This document shows, one piece after another, positions 38,800-48,963 of a DNA stretch of 64,000 nt. The translations under genes were made by a program, and so were the position numbers. Numbering within the stretch: position 1 is the stretch's first letter; every line of letters starts with the position of its first letter. Under the pieces are notes generated by a model that was given only the letters and a program-made list of their open reading frames with translations, made no database searches and had not been told where the DNA came from. Origin of the DNA: Loigolactobacillus binensis (GTDB lineage: Bacteria > Bacillota > Bacilli > Lactobacillales > Lactobacillaceae); assembly GCF_005405165.1 (NCBI RefSeq), contig NZ_BJDN01000012.1:1-64000 (forward strand), written 5' to 3'.

Positions 38800-40116
38800 T
38801 TATTCAAAGAAATTGCTGATAAACTTCTTGATACTGGCGAAACGTTCTTTCTTTGGTTCCGACGCTTCATTTTGCGTGGTTGGCTGATCGTTTGCTGGTC
38901 GGAACTGCTCACTATCAGTTTTAATAACTTTTTTCGTGGCTTTTGCGGTGTAGTTACCTTTTAGAGTACTTTGGACAATAAGCTCAACTTCACTTAAATT
39001 AGCGGTATAGCTGATCAAACTGAGTGCTTGTGTAAATGATGGGTGCCGCAGACCCATGGCATCCGGAATAAATAATTTAACGTTATGGTCAAAAATATCA
39101 CTAGCCAATTCAACAATCCCTGGCAAGGCCGTCACCCCACCAGTCATGACGATCCCGCCAGGTAAGTCAAAGGCACCTACCTTGCGCAAGGATTGGTTCA
39201 TTTTTTCAAAGATTTGGGTCAATCTTGCCTCGATAATCTCAGCGAGATATTTTTCATTGACCTTCACCGGTACATCCTTACCCACCACTTCAATTGGAAA
39301 ATTCTCTTCCGAAGAAGCTTGCAATGAGTCAGCATAACCGTAATCACGCTTGACCTTTTCAGCACTGTCAAAAGATGTATTCAATACGACGGAAATATCC
39401 TTGGTGATATAATCGCCGCCTTCTTGGTCCACGTAAGTATATTTTAATTTATGATCGTGAATGACTGCCGCTGTACTCTGACCGCCACCTAAATCAATTA
39501 AAACTGTGCCGAAATCTTGCTCACCATCGGTTAAAGCTAATTTACCTAGGCTTAACGGGTTCACAACTAATTCATCTAAAACTAGACCGGCCCGTTCAAT
39601 ACATTTTTGCATATTGTGAATCACCGTCTTGGGAGCGGTCAACACAATACCGTGCATTTCCAAACGCACCCCGATCATGCCGCGCGGATCTTTGATGCCA
39701 TCAAAACCATCAACAATAAATTCATCTGGAATGATCGTCAAGATTTCACGTTCTGGCGGTAAATTGCGAACTAATGCCGCAGCCGCAACGTTTTTAACAT
39801 CACTATCATTGATCTCTTTAGATTCATCAGCCACTGCGATCATGCCCTGACAGGGCGCGATCTCAAGCAAATTAGCGGGAATACCTGCAGTCACTTTATG
39901 AATTTCAATGTTCGCCTTTTGCTCAGCCTGTCGGACAGCCTTTTGAATTGCCGCAACCGCCTTATCAATATCGACCACGACACCACGGCTTAAACCTTCA
40001 GAACGCTCACTCCCCACTCCAATAACATTCATTTGCCCTTTAACGTATTCCGCGACAATAACCTTTATTGAGGTGGTTCCAATATCAAGCCCAACGTATA
40101 TGCCTGTGTTTCCCAT
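38800..40116 (-). CDS. ftsA: Cell-division protein FtsA
   Basis: An actin-like ATPase that ties FtsZ to the membrane, 438 residues. It shows the phosphate-1 motif DIGTTSIKV, phosphate-2 LIDLGGGQS, the SHS2-type 1C insertion and a C-terminal amphipathic helix (FASIKKFISNFFE). AGGAGG precedes the ATG. A promoter in the 146-bp gap to divIB probably adds extra ftsA-ftsZ transcripts. Confidence 0.97.
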   Translation of the reverse strand: MGNTGIYVGLDIGTTSIKVIVAEYVKGQMNVIGVGSERSEGLSRGVVVDIDKAVAAIQKAVRQAEQKANIEIHKVTAGIPANLLEIAPCQGMIAVADESKEINDSDVKNVAAAALVRNLPPEREILTIIPDEFIVDGFDGIKDPRGMIGVRLEMHGIVLTAPKTVIHNMQKCIERAGLVLDELVVNPLSLGKLALTDGEQDFGTVLIDLGGGQSTAAVIHDHKLKYTYVDQEGGDYITKDISVVLNTSFDSAEKVKRDYGYADSLQASSEENFPIEVVGKDVPVKVNEKYLAEIIEARLTQIFEKMNQSLRKVGAFDLPGGIVMTGGVTALPGIVELASDIFDHNVKLFIPDAMGLRHPSFTQALSLISYTANLSEVELIVQSTLKGNYTAKATKKVIKTDSEQFRPANDQPTTQNEASEPKKERFASIKKFISNFFE

Positions 40117-40179
40117 AAGCGGTGGAACCTCCTTGAAACAATTTTTTTCACTTAATTTTTAAATACACTATATGACTAG

Positions 40180-40208
40180 ATTTTAACACACTCAAAGTTG
40201 GTTTTAAA
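40180..40208 (-). promoter_or_regulatory. Putative internal promoter of ftsA-ftsZ
   Basis: TTTAAA (plus 40203-40208), a 17-bp spacer and TAAAAT (plus 40180-40185) with TGT before the -10. It lies 64 bases before ftsA. Confidence 0.5.
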
Positions 40209-40262
40209 AGCCTTATCATTAAGGTTAAACACGTTTTCACATAACTTGAGAAATTTTTAATT

Positions 40263-41126
40263 TTAAAATGGGTAGGAATAGGCGCCAACTTCAAGATTAA
40301 CCGTTCCCTTTTTCTTCATTTCTTTAGCAATACTTGGATAATACTGCATCTTTTTAGCAAAAGTAGCAATCGTTGCATAAACCTGATTGCCATCGTTCAT
40401 ATAGAGATGAACGCGCTGCGGATTTATTTTAGTTGGCGCAAATTTGATTTCTGAAATACCATTCCGCACCGTGGCCGGTAAGCGCCGATACTGCTTGATC
40501 ATCTGTTGGAGCTTATTCCCCGTTTTAAACTGACTGTAAACCGAATAATTATTCGTTGGCTGGGTCAGACTATCCTTGGCGATCGTTCCATTGGCTAAAA
40601 TCGGGTAGTAGCGTTCTCCACGCATCAACAGCCCGACTGTTTTATACGTTTTGATCTGCAATTCAACATTACGCAGACCATGAACCGCCACAGTGGCCGC
40701 CTTGATCTTAGGTTCACGTGCCTGCAAACGCTTGGTGATCGTATGTTGTTGTAGCAAAACACCGACCAACGTATCAGTGGTTTTAATCCCACTGGCGTCG
40801 ATCACAGTTTGTTCACTAAGCACACTTTGATGATCCGTAGTCACGCTTAACAATTTGACCTTACTTAACGGCGAAACAAAGTAACCCGCAATCAATAAGA
40901 TCAACCCTAAAATCGTTAATAAAAACGCTAGGCGACGCATTAAATGTTTGTGCCGTAACGCTTTAAGTCGCGGTAACTTATGTTCAATGGTGGGCTCACG
41001 TTGTGCTTTATCAGCCGTCTGGGCTTGCTTTTGTTGCTGCTGATAAGCTTCCCAAGGGGTCAACGCGGACGCCGGGTTTTTAACTGGTGGGGTCTTAGGT
41101 GAACGCTTAAACCATTTCTTTGCCAT
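40263..41126 (-). CDS. divIB: Cell-division protein DivIB/FtsQ
   Basis: A bitopic divisome protein of 287 residues. The basic cytoplasmic N-terminus (about 65 residues), one transmembrane helix (LAFLLTILGLILLIAGYFV) and the extracellular POTRA and beta domains are visible (SKVKLLSVT start of POTRA). It bridges FtsL and other divisome parts. The ATG at 41126 has AAAGGAG eight bases upstream. Confidence 0.9.
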   Translation of the reverse strand: MAKKWFKRSPKTPPVKNPASALTPWEAYQQQQKQAQTADKAQREPTIEHKLPRLKALRHKHLMRRLAFLLTILGLILLIAGYFVSPLSKVKLLSVTTDHQSVLSEQTVIDASGIKTTDTLVGVLLQQHTITKRLQAREPKIKAATVAVHGLRNVELQIKTYKTVGLLMRGERYYPILANGTIAKDSLTQPTNNYSVYSQFKTGNKLQQMIKQYRRLPATVRNGISEIKFAPTKINPQRVHLYMNDGNQVYATIATFAKKMQYYPSIAKEMKKKGTVNLEVGAYSYPF

Positions 41127-41149
41127 CCGCGTAACTCCTTTACTCAAAT

Positions 41150-42241
41150 TTAATGACTGATTGTTTGCATCACTTTGATCAAGCGATCTGCAGCATCCGG
41201 AACCCCTAATTGTCGTGCTTGTTCACCCATGGCTTGGCGACGCGCAGGATCCAGCATCAACTGATCGGTCACTTTAAGTAGGGTCGTTCCCGTCAACTGC
41301 GCTTCCGTGATCATTTCAGCCGCGTGATGACTGACCAAACTTTGTGCGTTTTTGGTTTGGTGATCATTGGTCACATAAGGACTAGGCACTAAAATTGATG
41401 GGATTCCTAAGGCGGTGATCTCCGCCAATGAAGTTGCCCCTGCCCGACCAAGAATTACCGCAACATCAGGTAAAACAGTTGGCATATCATTGATATATGG
41501 TACGACCGCAACATTGGCGGCCACCGTTTGACCTTGCAAAGCCGTCTGGATCTTTTGATAATGGACTCGTCCAGAAACAAACAAAACTTGATAACTTTTT
41601 TGATTCAATTCTGGTAAAGCCGCTAAAAATGCGGCGTTGATTCGTTCCGCACCACGACTACCACCAAAGATCAGCAAAGTCGGCACCTTGGCCTGCAAGT
41701 TAAAATCAGTTAAGCGCTGATTGGATTGCATGCCAGCAACTTGTTGGGCCCGCGGATTACCGGTCAAAACCACCTTTTGTTCGGGAAATTGACTAGCAAC
41801 TTCCGGAAAGGCGATCGAGATCCGATCAACAAAACGGCCTAAAAACCGATTAGTGATCCCGGCAACACTATTTTGTTCGTTGATCACCGTCGGAATATGT
41901 AACCGCGTAGCCGCAAAAAGCACGGCACTAGAAACATAGCCGCCGGTGCCCACAACAACATCCGGTTTAAAATCACGTAAAATACGTTTTGCTCGCCGTG
42001 TACTTTGGATAAAAAGCCGAATCGTTTTGAGATTGTCTAACGATAACGACCGCTTAAAGCCTTGCAATTCGATCGCTTTAAAGGGAATCTGCTTCTGACG
42101 AATGATTCGACTTTCCAACCCTTTTTCTGTACCAATATACAAAACCTCATCCAATAGTTGTCGTTCTTTTAAACGTTCAAGTACTGCCAAGGCTGGATAA
42201 ATGTGGCCACCAGTGCCACCGCCTGAAAAGATTACACGCAT
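41150..42241 (-). CDS. murG: UDP-GlcNAc-(undecaprenyl diphospho-MurNAc-pentapeptide) transferase
   Basis: A peripheral membrane GT28 glycosyltransferase that makes lipid II from lipid I. The 363-residue protein has the N-terminal glycine loop GGGTGGHIYPALA, the second G-loop GTGGYVSS and the C-terminal donor site GRAGATSLAEI. It follows murD by five bases. Confidence 0.97.
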   Translation of the reverse strand: MRVIFSGGGTGGHIYPALAVLERLKERQLLDEVLYIGTEKGLESRIIRQKQIPFKAIELQGFKRSLSLDNLKTIRLFIQSTRRAKRILRDFKPDVVVGTGGYVSSAVLFAATRLHIPTVINEQNSVAGITNRFLGRFVDRISIAFPEVASQFPEQKVVLTGNPRAQQVAGMQSNQRLTDFNLQAKVPTLLIFGGSRGAERINAAFLAALPELNQKSYQVLFVSGRVHYQKIQTALQGQTVAANVAVVPYINDMPTVLPDVAVILGRAGATSLAEITALGIPSILVPSPYVTNDHQTKNAQSLVSHHAAEMITEAQLTGTTLLKVTDQLMLDPARRQAMGEQARQLGVPDAADRLIKVMQTISH

Positions 42242-42246
42242 AACAA

Positions 42247-43626
42247 TTAGTTCGCTCCATTTCCTTTGGTCAAAGCTGTTACCCCGTCAATAAAAATTTG
42301 GCCGCGAACTTCAAAGTTCGGGTATTGATCCCAACTGGCATTCGCCGGTGAAAGTAAGATCACGTCACCAGGCTGACTTTGTGCATAGGCCAATGGCAAA
42401 GCCGCCGCCACATTTTCAACTAACTTGATGTCCTTGATACCTGCAGCCTTACCAGCCGCTGCCAATAACTGGGCCGTTTCACCGAAAAGTAGCATACTTT
42501 TGACGTGGGCCTTTAAGGCTGGTTCCAAACGTTCAAAGGTGAAGCCGCGATCTAACCCACCAGCTAATAAGATCACTGGTGCTTTAAAGCCCTTCAAAGC
42601 CATTTCGGTTGCCTCAATATCAGTTGCCTTGGAATCGTTGTAGAAGCGCCGGCCCTGCCATTCAGTCACAAATTGTAACCGGTGCTTGACCCCAGTAAAC
42701 GTCCGCAAGACCTCGCAGATCGCAGCGTTACTTTTACCAGCCAATTTAGCCACGGCAATGGCCGCTAATGCATTTTCCACATTATGCTCACCGGGAACAT
42801 TTAATTCGCTAGTCGGCATCAAAACTTCATCCCGATAACAGAATTGGCCATCCTTAACGTAAGCACCGGCGGTACTCAACCCTTGCCGTGAAAATGGAAC
42901 CACTTGCGCCGGCGACTGCTGACTTAATTCCCGCCATTCGGCCTGATCCCAATTGACCACAAAATAATCAGCTTGCGTTTGATTCATAGTGATCCGCATT
43001 TTAGCCTTAATATAATTGGCCCGGCTACCGTGATAGTCAATGTGGGCCGTATATATATTAGTTAATACCGCAATGTGTGGCCGTAGCTTAGTGATCCCCA
43101 ATAACATAAAGCTGGAAAGCTCCGTGACCATCACATCTTGAGGGGTGACTTTTTGGGCCACTTCCGTTGCCGGTACGCCAATGTTACCAGCAACATAAGC
43201 CTTACCCGCAGACCGTTGTTGATTCAGCATGTGCGCGATCATCGTTGTTGTCGTCGTTTTACCATTGGTTCCCGTGACGCCGATCAGCGGGGCTTCGGAG
43301 ATCTCATAGGCTAATTCAGGTTCAGTAATGATCGGAATCCCTTTAGCTTGTGCCTTTTGAACTAAGGGATTGGTATACGGAATACCTGGGTTTTTAACCA
43401 TCAATTTAAAATCCTCATCTAATAAAGCTAAAGGATGACTACCGGTGATCACCCGGATACCTGCCGCTAATAATGACTGTGCATCCGGATTCTGGTCAAA
43501 ATCCTTTTTATCATTGACGGTGACCAAAGCACCTAACTTTGCCAATAACTTAGCTGCATGAAAACCACTTTTGGCTAAACCTAACACCAATACCTTTTTA
43601 TTTTGATAATCCGTTACTAATTTCAA
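42247..43626 (-). CDS. murD: UDP-N-acetylmuramoylalanine-D-glutamate ligase
   Basis: A Mur ligase adding D-glutamate to UDP-MurNAc-L-Ala, 459 residues. The ATP-binding GVTGTNGKTTTT lies near 115-126; NDSKATDIEAT and the C-terminal domain are complete. The start is TTG at 43624-43626, nine bases after AAAGGG. Confidence 0.97.
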   Translation of the reverse strand: MKLVTDYQNKKVLVLGLAKSGFHAAKLLAKLGALVTVNDKKDFDQNPDAQSLLAAGIRVITGSHPLALLDEDFKLMVKNPGIPYTNPLVQKAQAKGIPIITEPELAYEISEAPLIGVTGTNGKTTTTTMIAHMLNQQRSAGKAYVAGNIGVPATEVAQKVTPQDVMVTELSSFMLLGITKLRPHIAVLTNIYTAHIDYHGSRANYIKAKMRITMNQTQADYFVVNWDQAEWRELSQQSPAQVVPFSRQGLSTAGAYVKDGQFCYRDEVLMPTSELNVPGEHNVENALAAIAVAKLAGKSNAAICEVLRTFTGVKHRLQFVTEWQGRRFYNDSKATDIEATEMALKGFKAPVILLAGGLDRGFTFERLEPALKAHVKSMLLFGETAQLLAAAGKAAGIKDIKLVENVAAALPLAYAQSQPGDVILLSPANASWDQYPNFEVRGQIFIDGVTALTKGNGAN

Positions 43627-43667
43627 GAATATTCGCCCTTTTCTTCTTGTTTACTTAATTTTTATGG

Positions 43668-44633
43668 TTACAGAAAAGCTACTAAATAGATGAGCGCGCA
43701 TAACAGCCCGAAGCCCCAAAAGGTTAGGACAACACGCCATTCTGACCAACCGACCATTTCAAAATGGTGATGGATCGGACTCATTCGAAACACCCGCTTA
43801 CCCGTCAGCTTAAAGACTGAGACCTGGATCATCACACTCGCCGTTTCAATTACAAAAACCAACCCGATCAGTAGTAATGACAACTCCCGGTGTAACAAAA
43901 TTGAAACCGCCGCTAACGCTCCACCTAGAGCTAACGAGCCAACATCGCCCATGAAGATCTTGGCCGGTTTGTGGTTGAACCAGAAAAAGGCAAGTAAACC
44001 GCCGATCACAGTCAAACAAAAAATCAGAATGTCGGTTCGTCCTTCAGTATAAGCAATGATCGCGTAAGTGGCAAAAGCAATTGTTGCCGTTCCGGCAACC
44101 AAACCATCTAGGCCATCCGTTAAATTAACCGCATTGGAAAAACCAACTAACCAGATCAAAATAAAAATAATGTATAAAATACTTAAATGTATCCGGCCAA
44201 CAAATGGGAGATCAAGGGCTAACGGTAATCCTTCGTGCAGATAAACGGCGGTAAAAATCAAGCCCCCAACAATTTGACCTAACAATTTCTGCCAAGCCCG
44301 CAACCCTAAATTGCGCTTTTCAAATAATTTGATCGAATCGTCCATAAAGCCTAAAGCCCCGTACAAAACTAGGATAAATAAAATGATCCACGTTTGTGCT
44401 GACATTTGCTGTTGCCAATAACCGACCCAAATTGTTGAAATGACACTGGCGATCAGAAAAACTAATCCCCCCATCGTTGGTGTTCCTGATTTTTTTTCGT
44501 GCCATTTTGGACCTTCCTCGCGGATCATTTGGCCTTCTTTTTTCATCCGGAAATAACCGATGAATAGTGGCAACACGATGAACGTGATGGCAAAGCTACT
44601 GACCACCGGAATCAACATCTGCGTAAATTGCAT
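43668..44633 (-). CDS. mraY: Phospho-N-acetylmuramoyl-pentapeptide transferase
   Basis: An integral membrane enzyme making lipid I from UDP-MurNAc-pentapeptide and undecaprenyl phosphate. The 321-residue protein has about ten hydrophobic segments, the aspartate motifs GFMDDSIK and [12 protein letters not shown], and the C-terminal MSPIHHHFE. Confidence 0.97.
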   Translation of the reverse strand: MQFTQMLIPVVSSFAITFIVLPLFIGYFRMKKEGQMIREEGPKWHEKKSGTPTMGGLVFLIASVISTIWVGYWQQQMSAQTWIILFILVLYGALGFMDDSIKLFEKRNLGLRAWQKLLGQIVGGLIFTAVYLHEGLPLALDLPFVGRIHLSILYIIFILIWLVGFSNAVNLTDGLDGLVAGTATIAFATYAIIAYTEGRTDILIFCLTVIGGLLAFFWFNHKPAKIFMGDVGSLALGGALAAVSILLHRELSLLLIGLVFVIETASVMIQVSVFKLTGKRVFRMSPIHHHFEMVGWSEWRVVLTFWGFGLLCALIYLVAFL

Positions 44634-44660
44634 AACTCTCTAACTCCCCATTCTTTTCCA

Positions 44661-46835
44661 TTATGGCTTACTTAAAGTGACGGTAATTTTAGTGGCTGAA
44701 TTCAACAAACCTTTAGCTGCCAGACTTTGTTTAGTCACATAACCAGTCCCTTTGATCGTGATCTTCTTACCAGTCAATTCGGCTAACTTCAAAACATCGC
44801 TTTTCGACCAACCCGTTAGATCAGGCATGGTCATCGCACCATTTGTCAGCAACAGCGCCCGCTGATCATCTAAGACCACTTCAGCGGCCAACGGCATTTG
44901 TTGAACTACTGTGTTGCCTGTACCGACCTGAACGACCTGTAAATTCTTCTTCTTCAAAGCTGCAGTGGCGGCCGTAACGGACTTACCGCTGACGCTAGGC
45001 ATTTTGGTTTGTGTGGCCGTAGCGACCGTACCAGCGTCATAATCTAGTGCCCGCTTCATCATCGGATCAAACACGCCAGCTAAGATCTGTGTCGCCGACT
45101 CCGTCATCTTCTGCGGCTGTTTCATGGTAATGTACAGCACGTATTTCGGATCATTAGCTGGCGCCATGCCCACAACGGAGAAAATATAATTATTTGAACC
45201 CGTTAAATAGCCACCGCCATTAGCACTACTGATCTGCGCCGTTCCTGTTTTGGTTGCAATTTTATAGCCGGGGATCTGATAAGACTGCCCAGTGCCGTAA
45301 CTTTTATAGGTTACGTCTTGCATGGCCTTCAGTACTTGGTCCGCGGTTGACTTAGTAATCGGTGTACCCACTTGGTGTGGCTTGTATTTAGTCGTTTTAC
45401 CGGTAGTCGGATCGACTACTTTGGAAACAATCTGCGGCTGCATTTCCTTGCCATCATTGGCAATGGCCGAGAAACCTTGCATCATTTGCATCACAGTCAC
45501 ATTGATGCCTTGGCCAAAGGAGGTCACCGCTTGATCAGAAGTATGCTCAAATTGAATACTTCCCTTAAGTTCTCCTGCCAACAGCGAATTAGTTGTATTC
45601 AGAAAATGGAACTTCTTAATGTAATTCAGCCAAGTCGTTTTACCCATTGTTTGTTCGATATGCACAAAACCAACGTTGCTGGAATACGGAAAAGCTTTGC
45701 TCAAGGGGAGCGTTCCCCAACCACTATTATTCCAATCATGAACCGTGGTGCCGCCAATTGAGATCGAGCCTGATTGGTAAGTGGTATTCGGTGAATACTT
45801 ATTGGAATTGATTGCCGCAGCCAAAGTGAAAGCCTTCATTACCGACCCAGGTTCATAGGCATCCCCAACTAAGGTATCGCGCCAGAAAGAGCCTAAGCCA
45901 GAACCGGTGCTAGGATTAAAGGTTGGCCGCTGTGCCGCCGCAACGATTTGCCCAGTTTTAGGATTCATTAAAACGGCGTTCATTTCCACCGGATCGTATT
46001 TAGTTTGCGTTGTCGTTAACAAACTTTCTAAGTAAGTTTGTAACCGTGTATCTAACGTTAAATAAACATTTTTACCATTTTTAGCGGCCTTTTTCTTGGT
46101 CTTAGTGTTAGGCAATTGATAACCATACGAATCCTTTTTGACTTCTTTGATCCCATTGGTCCCAGTCAGTGTACTGTTTAATGTTTTTTCTAGTCCCATG
46201 GTACCCGTTAAATTTTGTGCGGCTACATTGTTAGTCGTCGACGTTTTCGTTTGGGCTAACCCAATTTGGTGCGACGCAAAAATTCCGTTAGGATACAGTC
46301 GGGAAGGGGTTTCGGTGAAATAGATGCCACTTAGGTTTGCTTTCTCGATTGCTTGTTTGATCGCTAATGATAAGCCCTGACCTGCACTCCCAAATTCAAC
46401 TTGGAAAGTTTTGGTATTTGCCGGATTCAAACGTTTTAAAATAGCGGCCTGCGTTAGCGGCAAATATTTGCTTAATACTTGGGCCACCTTAGCCTTATCA
46501 GTAACGTACAACTTCTTCTTGTTGACCCCGATGTAATTCTTATTCAACACCGCATAAATTGAATACGTGGTTGAATCCTCCGCGATCGGTGACCCATTAG
46601 CGTCATAGATCGTTCCCCGTTTAGCCCTTAAAACAGTACTGCTTTCATAGAGCGCGTTGGCCTTTTCGGTTAAATTTTCGTCATTGATCCGGCCACTAAC
46701 GACGATATAAGAAAAACGAAAGACGAACAGAAGAAAAACACCCACTAATAAGAAAAGAAAGAACCCGCCAAATTTTTGGCGGTTCCGTCGTGGATTCCTC
46801 TTGCCCATCAATCGTTTATTGCGTGGTGCCTTCAT
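44661..46835 (-). CDS. Penicillin-binding protein 2B (FtsI type) with PASTA domains
   Basis: A class B division transpeptidase of 724 residues. One N-terminal transmembrane segment (about 24-45), a dimerisation domain, and the transpeptidase domain with SVMK (Ser331), SSN (385-387) and KTGT (529-532). Two PASTA domains follow from about 610. The active-site motifs are intact. It overlaps ftsL by four bases and works with FtsW-type polymerases. Confidence 0.95.
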   Translation of the reverse strand: MKAPRNKRLMGKRNPRRNRQKFGGFFLFLLVGVFLLFVFRFSYIVVSGRINDENLTEKANALYESSTVLRAKRGTIYDANGSPIAEDSTTYSIYAVLNKNYIGVNKKKLYVTDKAKVAQVLSKYLPLTQAAILKRLNPANTKTFQVEFGSAGQGLSLAIKQAIEKANLSGIYFTETPSRLYPNGIFASHQIGLAQTKTSTTNNVAAQNLTGTMGLEKTLNSTLTGTNGIKEVKKDSYGYQLPNTKTKKKAAKNGKNVYLTLDTRLQTYLESLLTTTQTKYDPVEMNAVLMNPKTGQIVAAAQRPTFNPSTGSGLGSFWRDTLVGDAYEPGSVMKAFTLAAAINSNKYSPNTTYQSGSISIGGTTVHDWNNSGWGTLPLSKAFPYSSNVGFVHIEQTMGKTTWLNYIKKFHFLNTTNSLLAGELKGSIQFEHTSDQAVTSFGQGINVTVMQMMQGFSAIANDGKEMQPQIVSKVVDPTTGKTTKYKPHQVGTPITKSTADQVLKAMQDVTYKSYGTGQSYQIPGYKIATKTGTAQISSANGGGYLTGSNNYIFSVVGMAPANDPKYVLYITMKQPQKMTESATQILAGVFDPMMKRALDYDAGTVATATQTKMPSVSGKSVTAATAALKKKNLQVVQVGTGNTVVQQMPLAAEVVLDDQRALLLTNGAMTMPDLTGWSKSDVLKLAELTGKKITIKGTGYVTKQSLAAKGLLNSATKITVTLSKP

Positions 46836-47260
46836 TTACCAACATTCCTTACATTTGCTTCGTTAAAAGTCAGGCCATCTTTTGCCGCTACAGTATTCAA
46901 ATGACTAGACTGCATGATTTCATTGATCGTTTGTTTGGCATCACTATTCTTTGCTTGAACGGCTGTAATTGTTTGTTCAACATCTTGAAGACTGCGCTGT
47001 GCACTAGCAACCGAGATCTGTGTACTCACAATAATCGTTGCTAAACCGACCGCTACGATTCCTGTGACCATAAGTAAAATTTTTTCAAAAGCTGATACTG
47101 CTACCCGCCCAGCCGGAATCGCCTGCGGTTGGGTTACCGGATCAATTGTTGTTGTCGGTGCTGCCACCGGCGTTTTAATATGTATTTCTGGTTTAGGTGT
47201 GCTAGGCGTCACTGGCTCAGCCAATAACGAATAATCTCTTGCTGCACTTTCATCTGCCAT
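46832..47260 (-). CDS. ftsL: Cell-division protein FtsL
   Basis: A short bitopic protein of 142 residues: a Pro/Thr-rich cytoplasmic region of about 55 residues, one transmembrane helix (ILLMVTGIVAVGLATIIVS) and a leucine-zipper-like extracellular coil. Primary sequence is weakly conserved in this family, so identity rests on topology and position between rsmH and the PBP. The stop overlaps the PBP start by four bases. Confidence 0.85.
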   Translation of the reverse strand: MADESAARDYSLLAEPVTPSTPKPEIHIKTPVAAPTTTIDPVTQPQAIPAGRVAVSAFEKILLMVTGIVAVGLATIIVSTQISVASAQRSLQDVEQTITAVQAKNSDAKQTINEIMQSSHLNTVAAKDGLTFNEANVRNVGK

Positions 47261-47274
47261 ATTTCACCACATCC

Positions 47275-48231
47275 TTAAAGCTTTTGTTTTTCCGCGACAC
47301 GTAACCGGGCACTACGTGAGCGCCGATTAGCGGCAATTTCCGCTGCCGTCGGTTCGATTGGTTTTTTAGTAATAATTTTTAATTCAGGCACTTCACCTGT
47401 ACCCAGAATCGGCAGCCCACGGGGTAATTCCGCTACCCGCGCGTGTTCTCGATAAATCGTTTTAACAATGTGATCTTCCAATGATTGGAAACTGATCACA
47501 CTGATCCGCCCGCCAAGTGCCAGCATGGCGATCGCGGCTTCCAGTGACGTTTCGGCCGCACCTAATTCATCATTAACGGCGATCCGTAATGCTTGAAAGG
47601 AGCGCTTCGCAGGATGGCCGCCTTTACGGCGCGCCGCAGCGGGGATCGCAGATTTAATAATATCTGCTAGCTGTAACGTAGTTGCAATCGGTGCCTTCGC
47701 CCGCTCGCGCTCAATGGCACGAGCGACACGCTTGGCAAACTTATCTTCACCATAACGATATAGGATCCGCTCAAGATCCGCATAAGGCCATTGGTTAACA
47801 ATGATCTGTGCCGTTAACGGTGCCGTTTGATCCATGCGCATATCCAATGGCGCATCCAGCTTATAACTGAAGCCCCGCGCCGCCTCATCAAATTGTGGCG
47901 ACGAAACACCAAGATCATACAAGATACCATCGATCTGGGTCACACCCCGTTTAGCCAATTCTGCCGTTAATGCGCGAAAATTAGCTTTGATAAAAGTAAC
48001 CTGGCCAGCGGCATATTCTGCCTGCAACCGTTGCTTACCATTATCAATTGCTTTTTGATCCTGATCAAAAGCATATAAATGACCACCTGCCGTTAAGCGA
48101 CTCAAAAGCAAGGCACTATGGCCGCCACCTCCAAGGGTCGCATCGACATAGATACCATCCGGTTTAACTTGTAAGCTATCAACGGTTTCATTCAATAATA
48201 CAGTTTGATGTTTAAACGCCGTCATGCTCAC
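47275..48231 (-). CDS. rsmH: 16S rRNA (cytosine1402-N4)-methyltransferase
   Basis: Methylates C1402 in the 16S rRNA P site with SAM. The 318-residue protein has [10 protein letters not shown] near the N-terminus and [12 protein letters not shown] and GFSY blocks. The start is a GTG, eight bases after GAGG; an ATG two codons later is possible. Formerly mraW. Confidence 0.96.
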   Translation of the reverse strand: MSMTAFKHQTVLLNETVDSLQVKPDGIYVDATLGGGGHSALLLSRLTAGGHLYAFDQDQKAIDNGKQRLQAEYAAGQVTFIKANFRALTAELAKRGVTQIDGILYDLGVSSPQFDEAARGFSYKLDAPLDMRMDQTAPLTAQIIVNQWPYADLERILYRYGEDKFAKRVARAIERERAKAPIATTLQLADIIKSAIPAAARRKGGHPAKRSFQALRIAVNDELGAAETSLEAAIAMLALGGRISVISFQSLEDHIVKTIYREHARVAELPRGLPILGTGEVPELKIITKKPIEPTAAEIAANRRSRSARLRVAEKQKL

Positions 48232-48257
48232 CCATCCATCCTCAAAATTCAGTTAAT

Positions 48258-48689
48258 TTACAAATCAAGATCTAACATGTTTTCCGCAATCGAATCGAAA
48301 TTAGCAGCGATCTCAGCGCTTGATGCTGCCCAACGCTCCGCATCCCAGATTTCGATTCGCGAAGAAACGCCAATCAAAACGCAGGCCTTGGTCAAACCAG
48401 CGTGGGTGATCAAAGGTTGTGGTAAATTGATCCGCCCCTGCTTATCCAGCGTACACTCAGTCGCTGCCGAGTAGAAGAAGCGGACAAAAGCCCGCGCATC
48501 CTTTTTAGTCAAAGGCAACTGCCGTAATTTCTTTTCCAATGCTTGCCATTCGCTTTCGGGATAGCCAAAAAGGCAACCGTCCATGCCCCGGGTAACCACA
48601 AATTGAGCACCTAACGCTTCGCGAAACTTAGCTGGAATAATTAAGCGTCCTTTTTGATCGATCGAATGTCGAAACTCGCCCATGAACAT
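48258..48689 (-). CDS. mraZ: Transcriptional regulator MraZ
   Basis: An AbrB-like, ring-forming DNA-binding protein of 143 residues that in E. coli represses the dcw operon by binding TGGGN direct repeats. It has two copies of the MraZ fold, each with a DXXXR-like motif (DQKGRL, DKQGRI). The start is the ATG at 48689 (MFMGEFRHS), after GGGGGT. It heads the dcw operon, and a fitting triple repeat lies just upstream. Confidence 0.95.
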   Translation of the reverse strand: MFMGEFRHSIDQKGRLIIPAKFREALGAQFVVTRGMDGCLFGYPESEWQALEKKLRQLPLTKKDARAFVRFFYSAATECTLDKQGRINLPQPLITHAGLTKACVLIGVSSRIEIWDAERWAASSAEIAANFDSIAENMLDLDL

Positions 48690-48718
48690 TGACAACACCC
48701 CCGCAAATGCACATTTTT

Positions 48719-48747
48719 AGTCTACCACATCCCCCCACTTTCTACCA
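48719..48747 (-). promoter_or_regulatory. dcw promoter with triple TGG repeat (putative MraZ operator)
   Basis: On the minus strand TGGTA, TGGGG and TGGTA occur at exact 10-bp spacing (plus 48743-48747, 48733-48737, 48723-48727). The last overlaps TGG-TAGACT, a probable extended -10 (plus 48719-48724). E. coli MraZ binds three TGGGN repeats separated by five bases, the same geometry. Confidence 0.65.
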
Positions 48748-48806
48748 TACTTTCCCTTGAAAACTAGTAAAATAACTGCTTAAACTTTTCTAAAGTTGAT
48801 ACTGTT

Positions 48807-48889
48807 AAAAAAAACCGTAAAATCTGCCAAAAATTCCAAGTCATAAGTTGCCTTATTTTGCCTGGATTTCCGCTGATTTTACGGTTTTT
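48807..48889 (-). terminator. Large hairpin terminator after DUF3397
   Basis: A perfect 15-bp inverted repeat (48810-48824 with 48875-48889) encloses about 50 bases with further partial pairing. On the minus strand it is followed by eight T. It separates DUF3397 from the dcw promoter. Confidence 0.7.
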
Positions 48890-48963
48890 AAAGTCCCTAC
48901 GATTACAAACTAACTACTGCTGCCTATTTAGGCATATTTACAAACCATTAATTAAAAACACCC

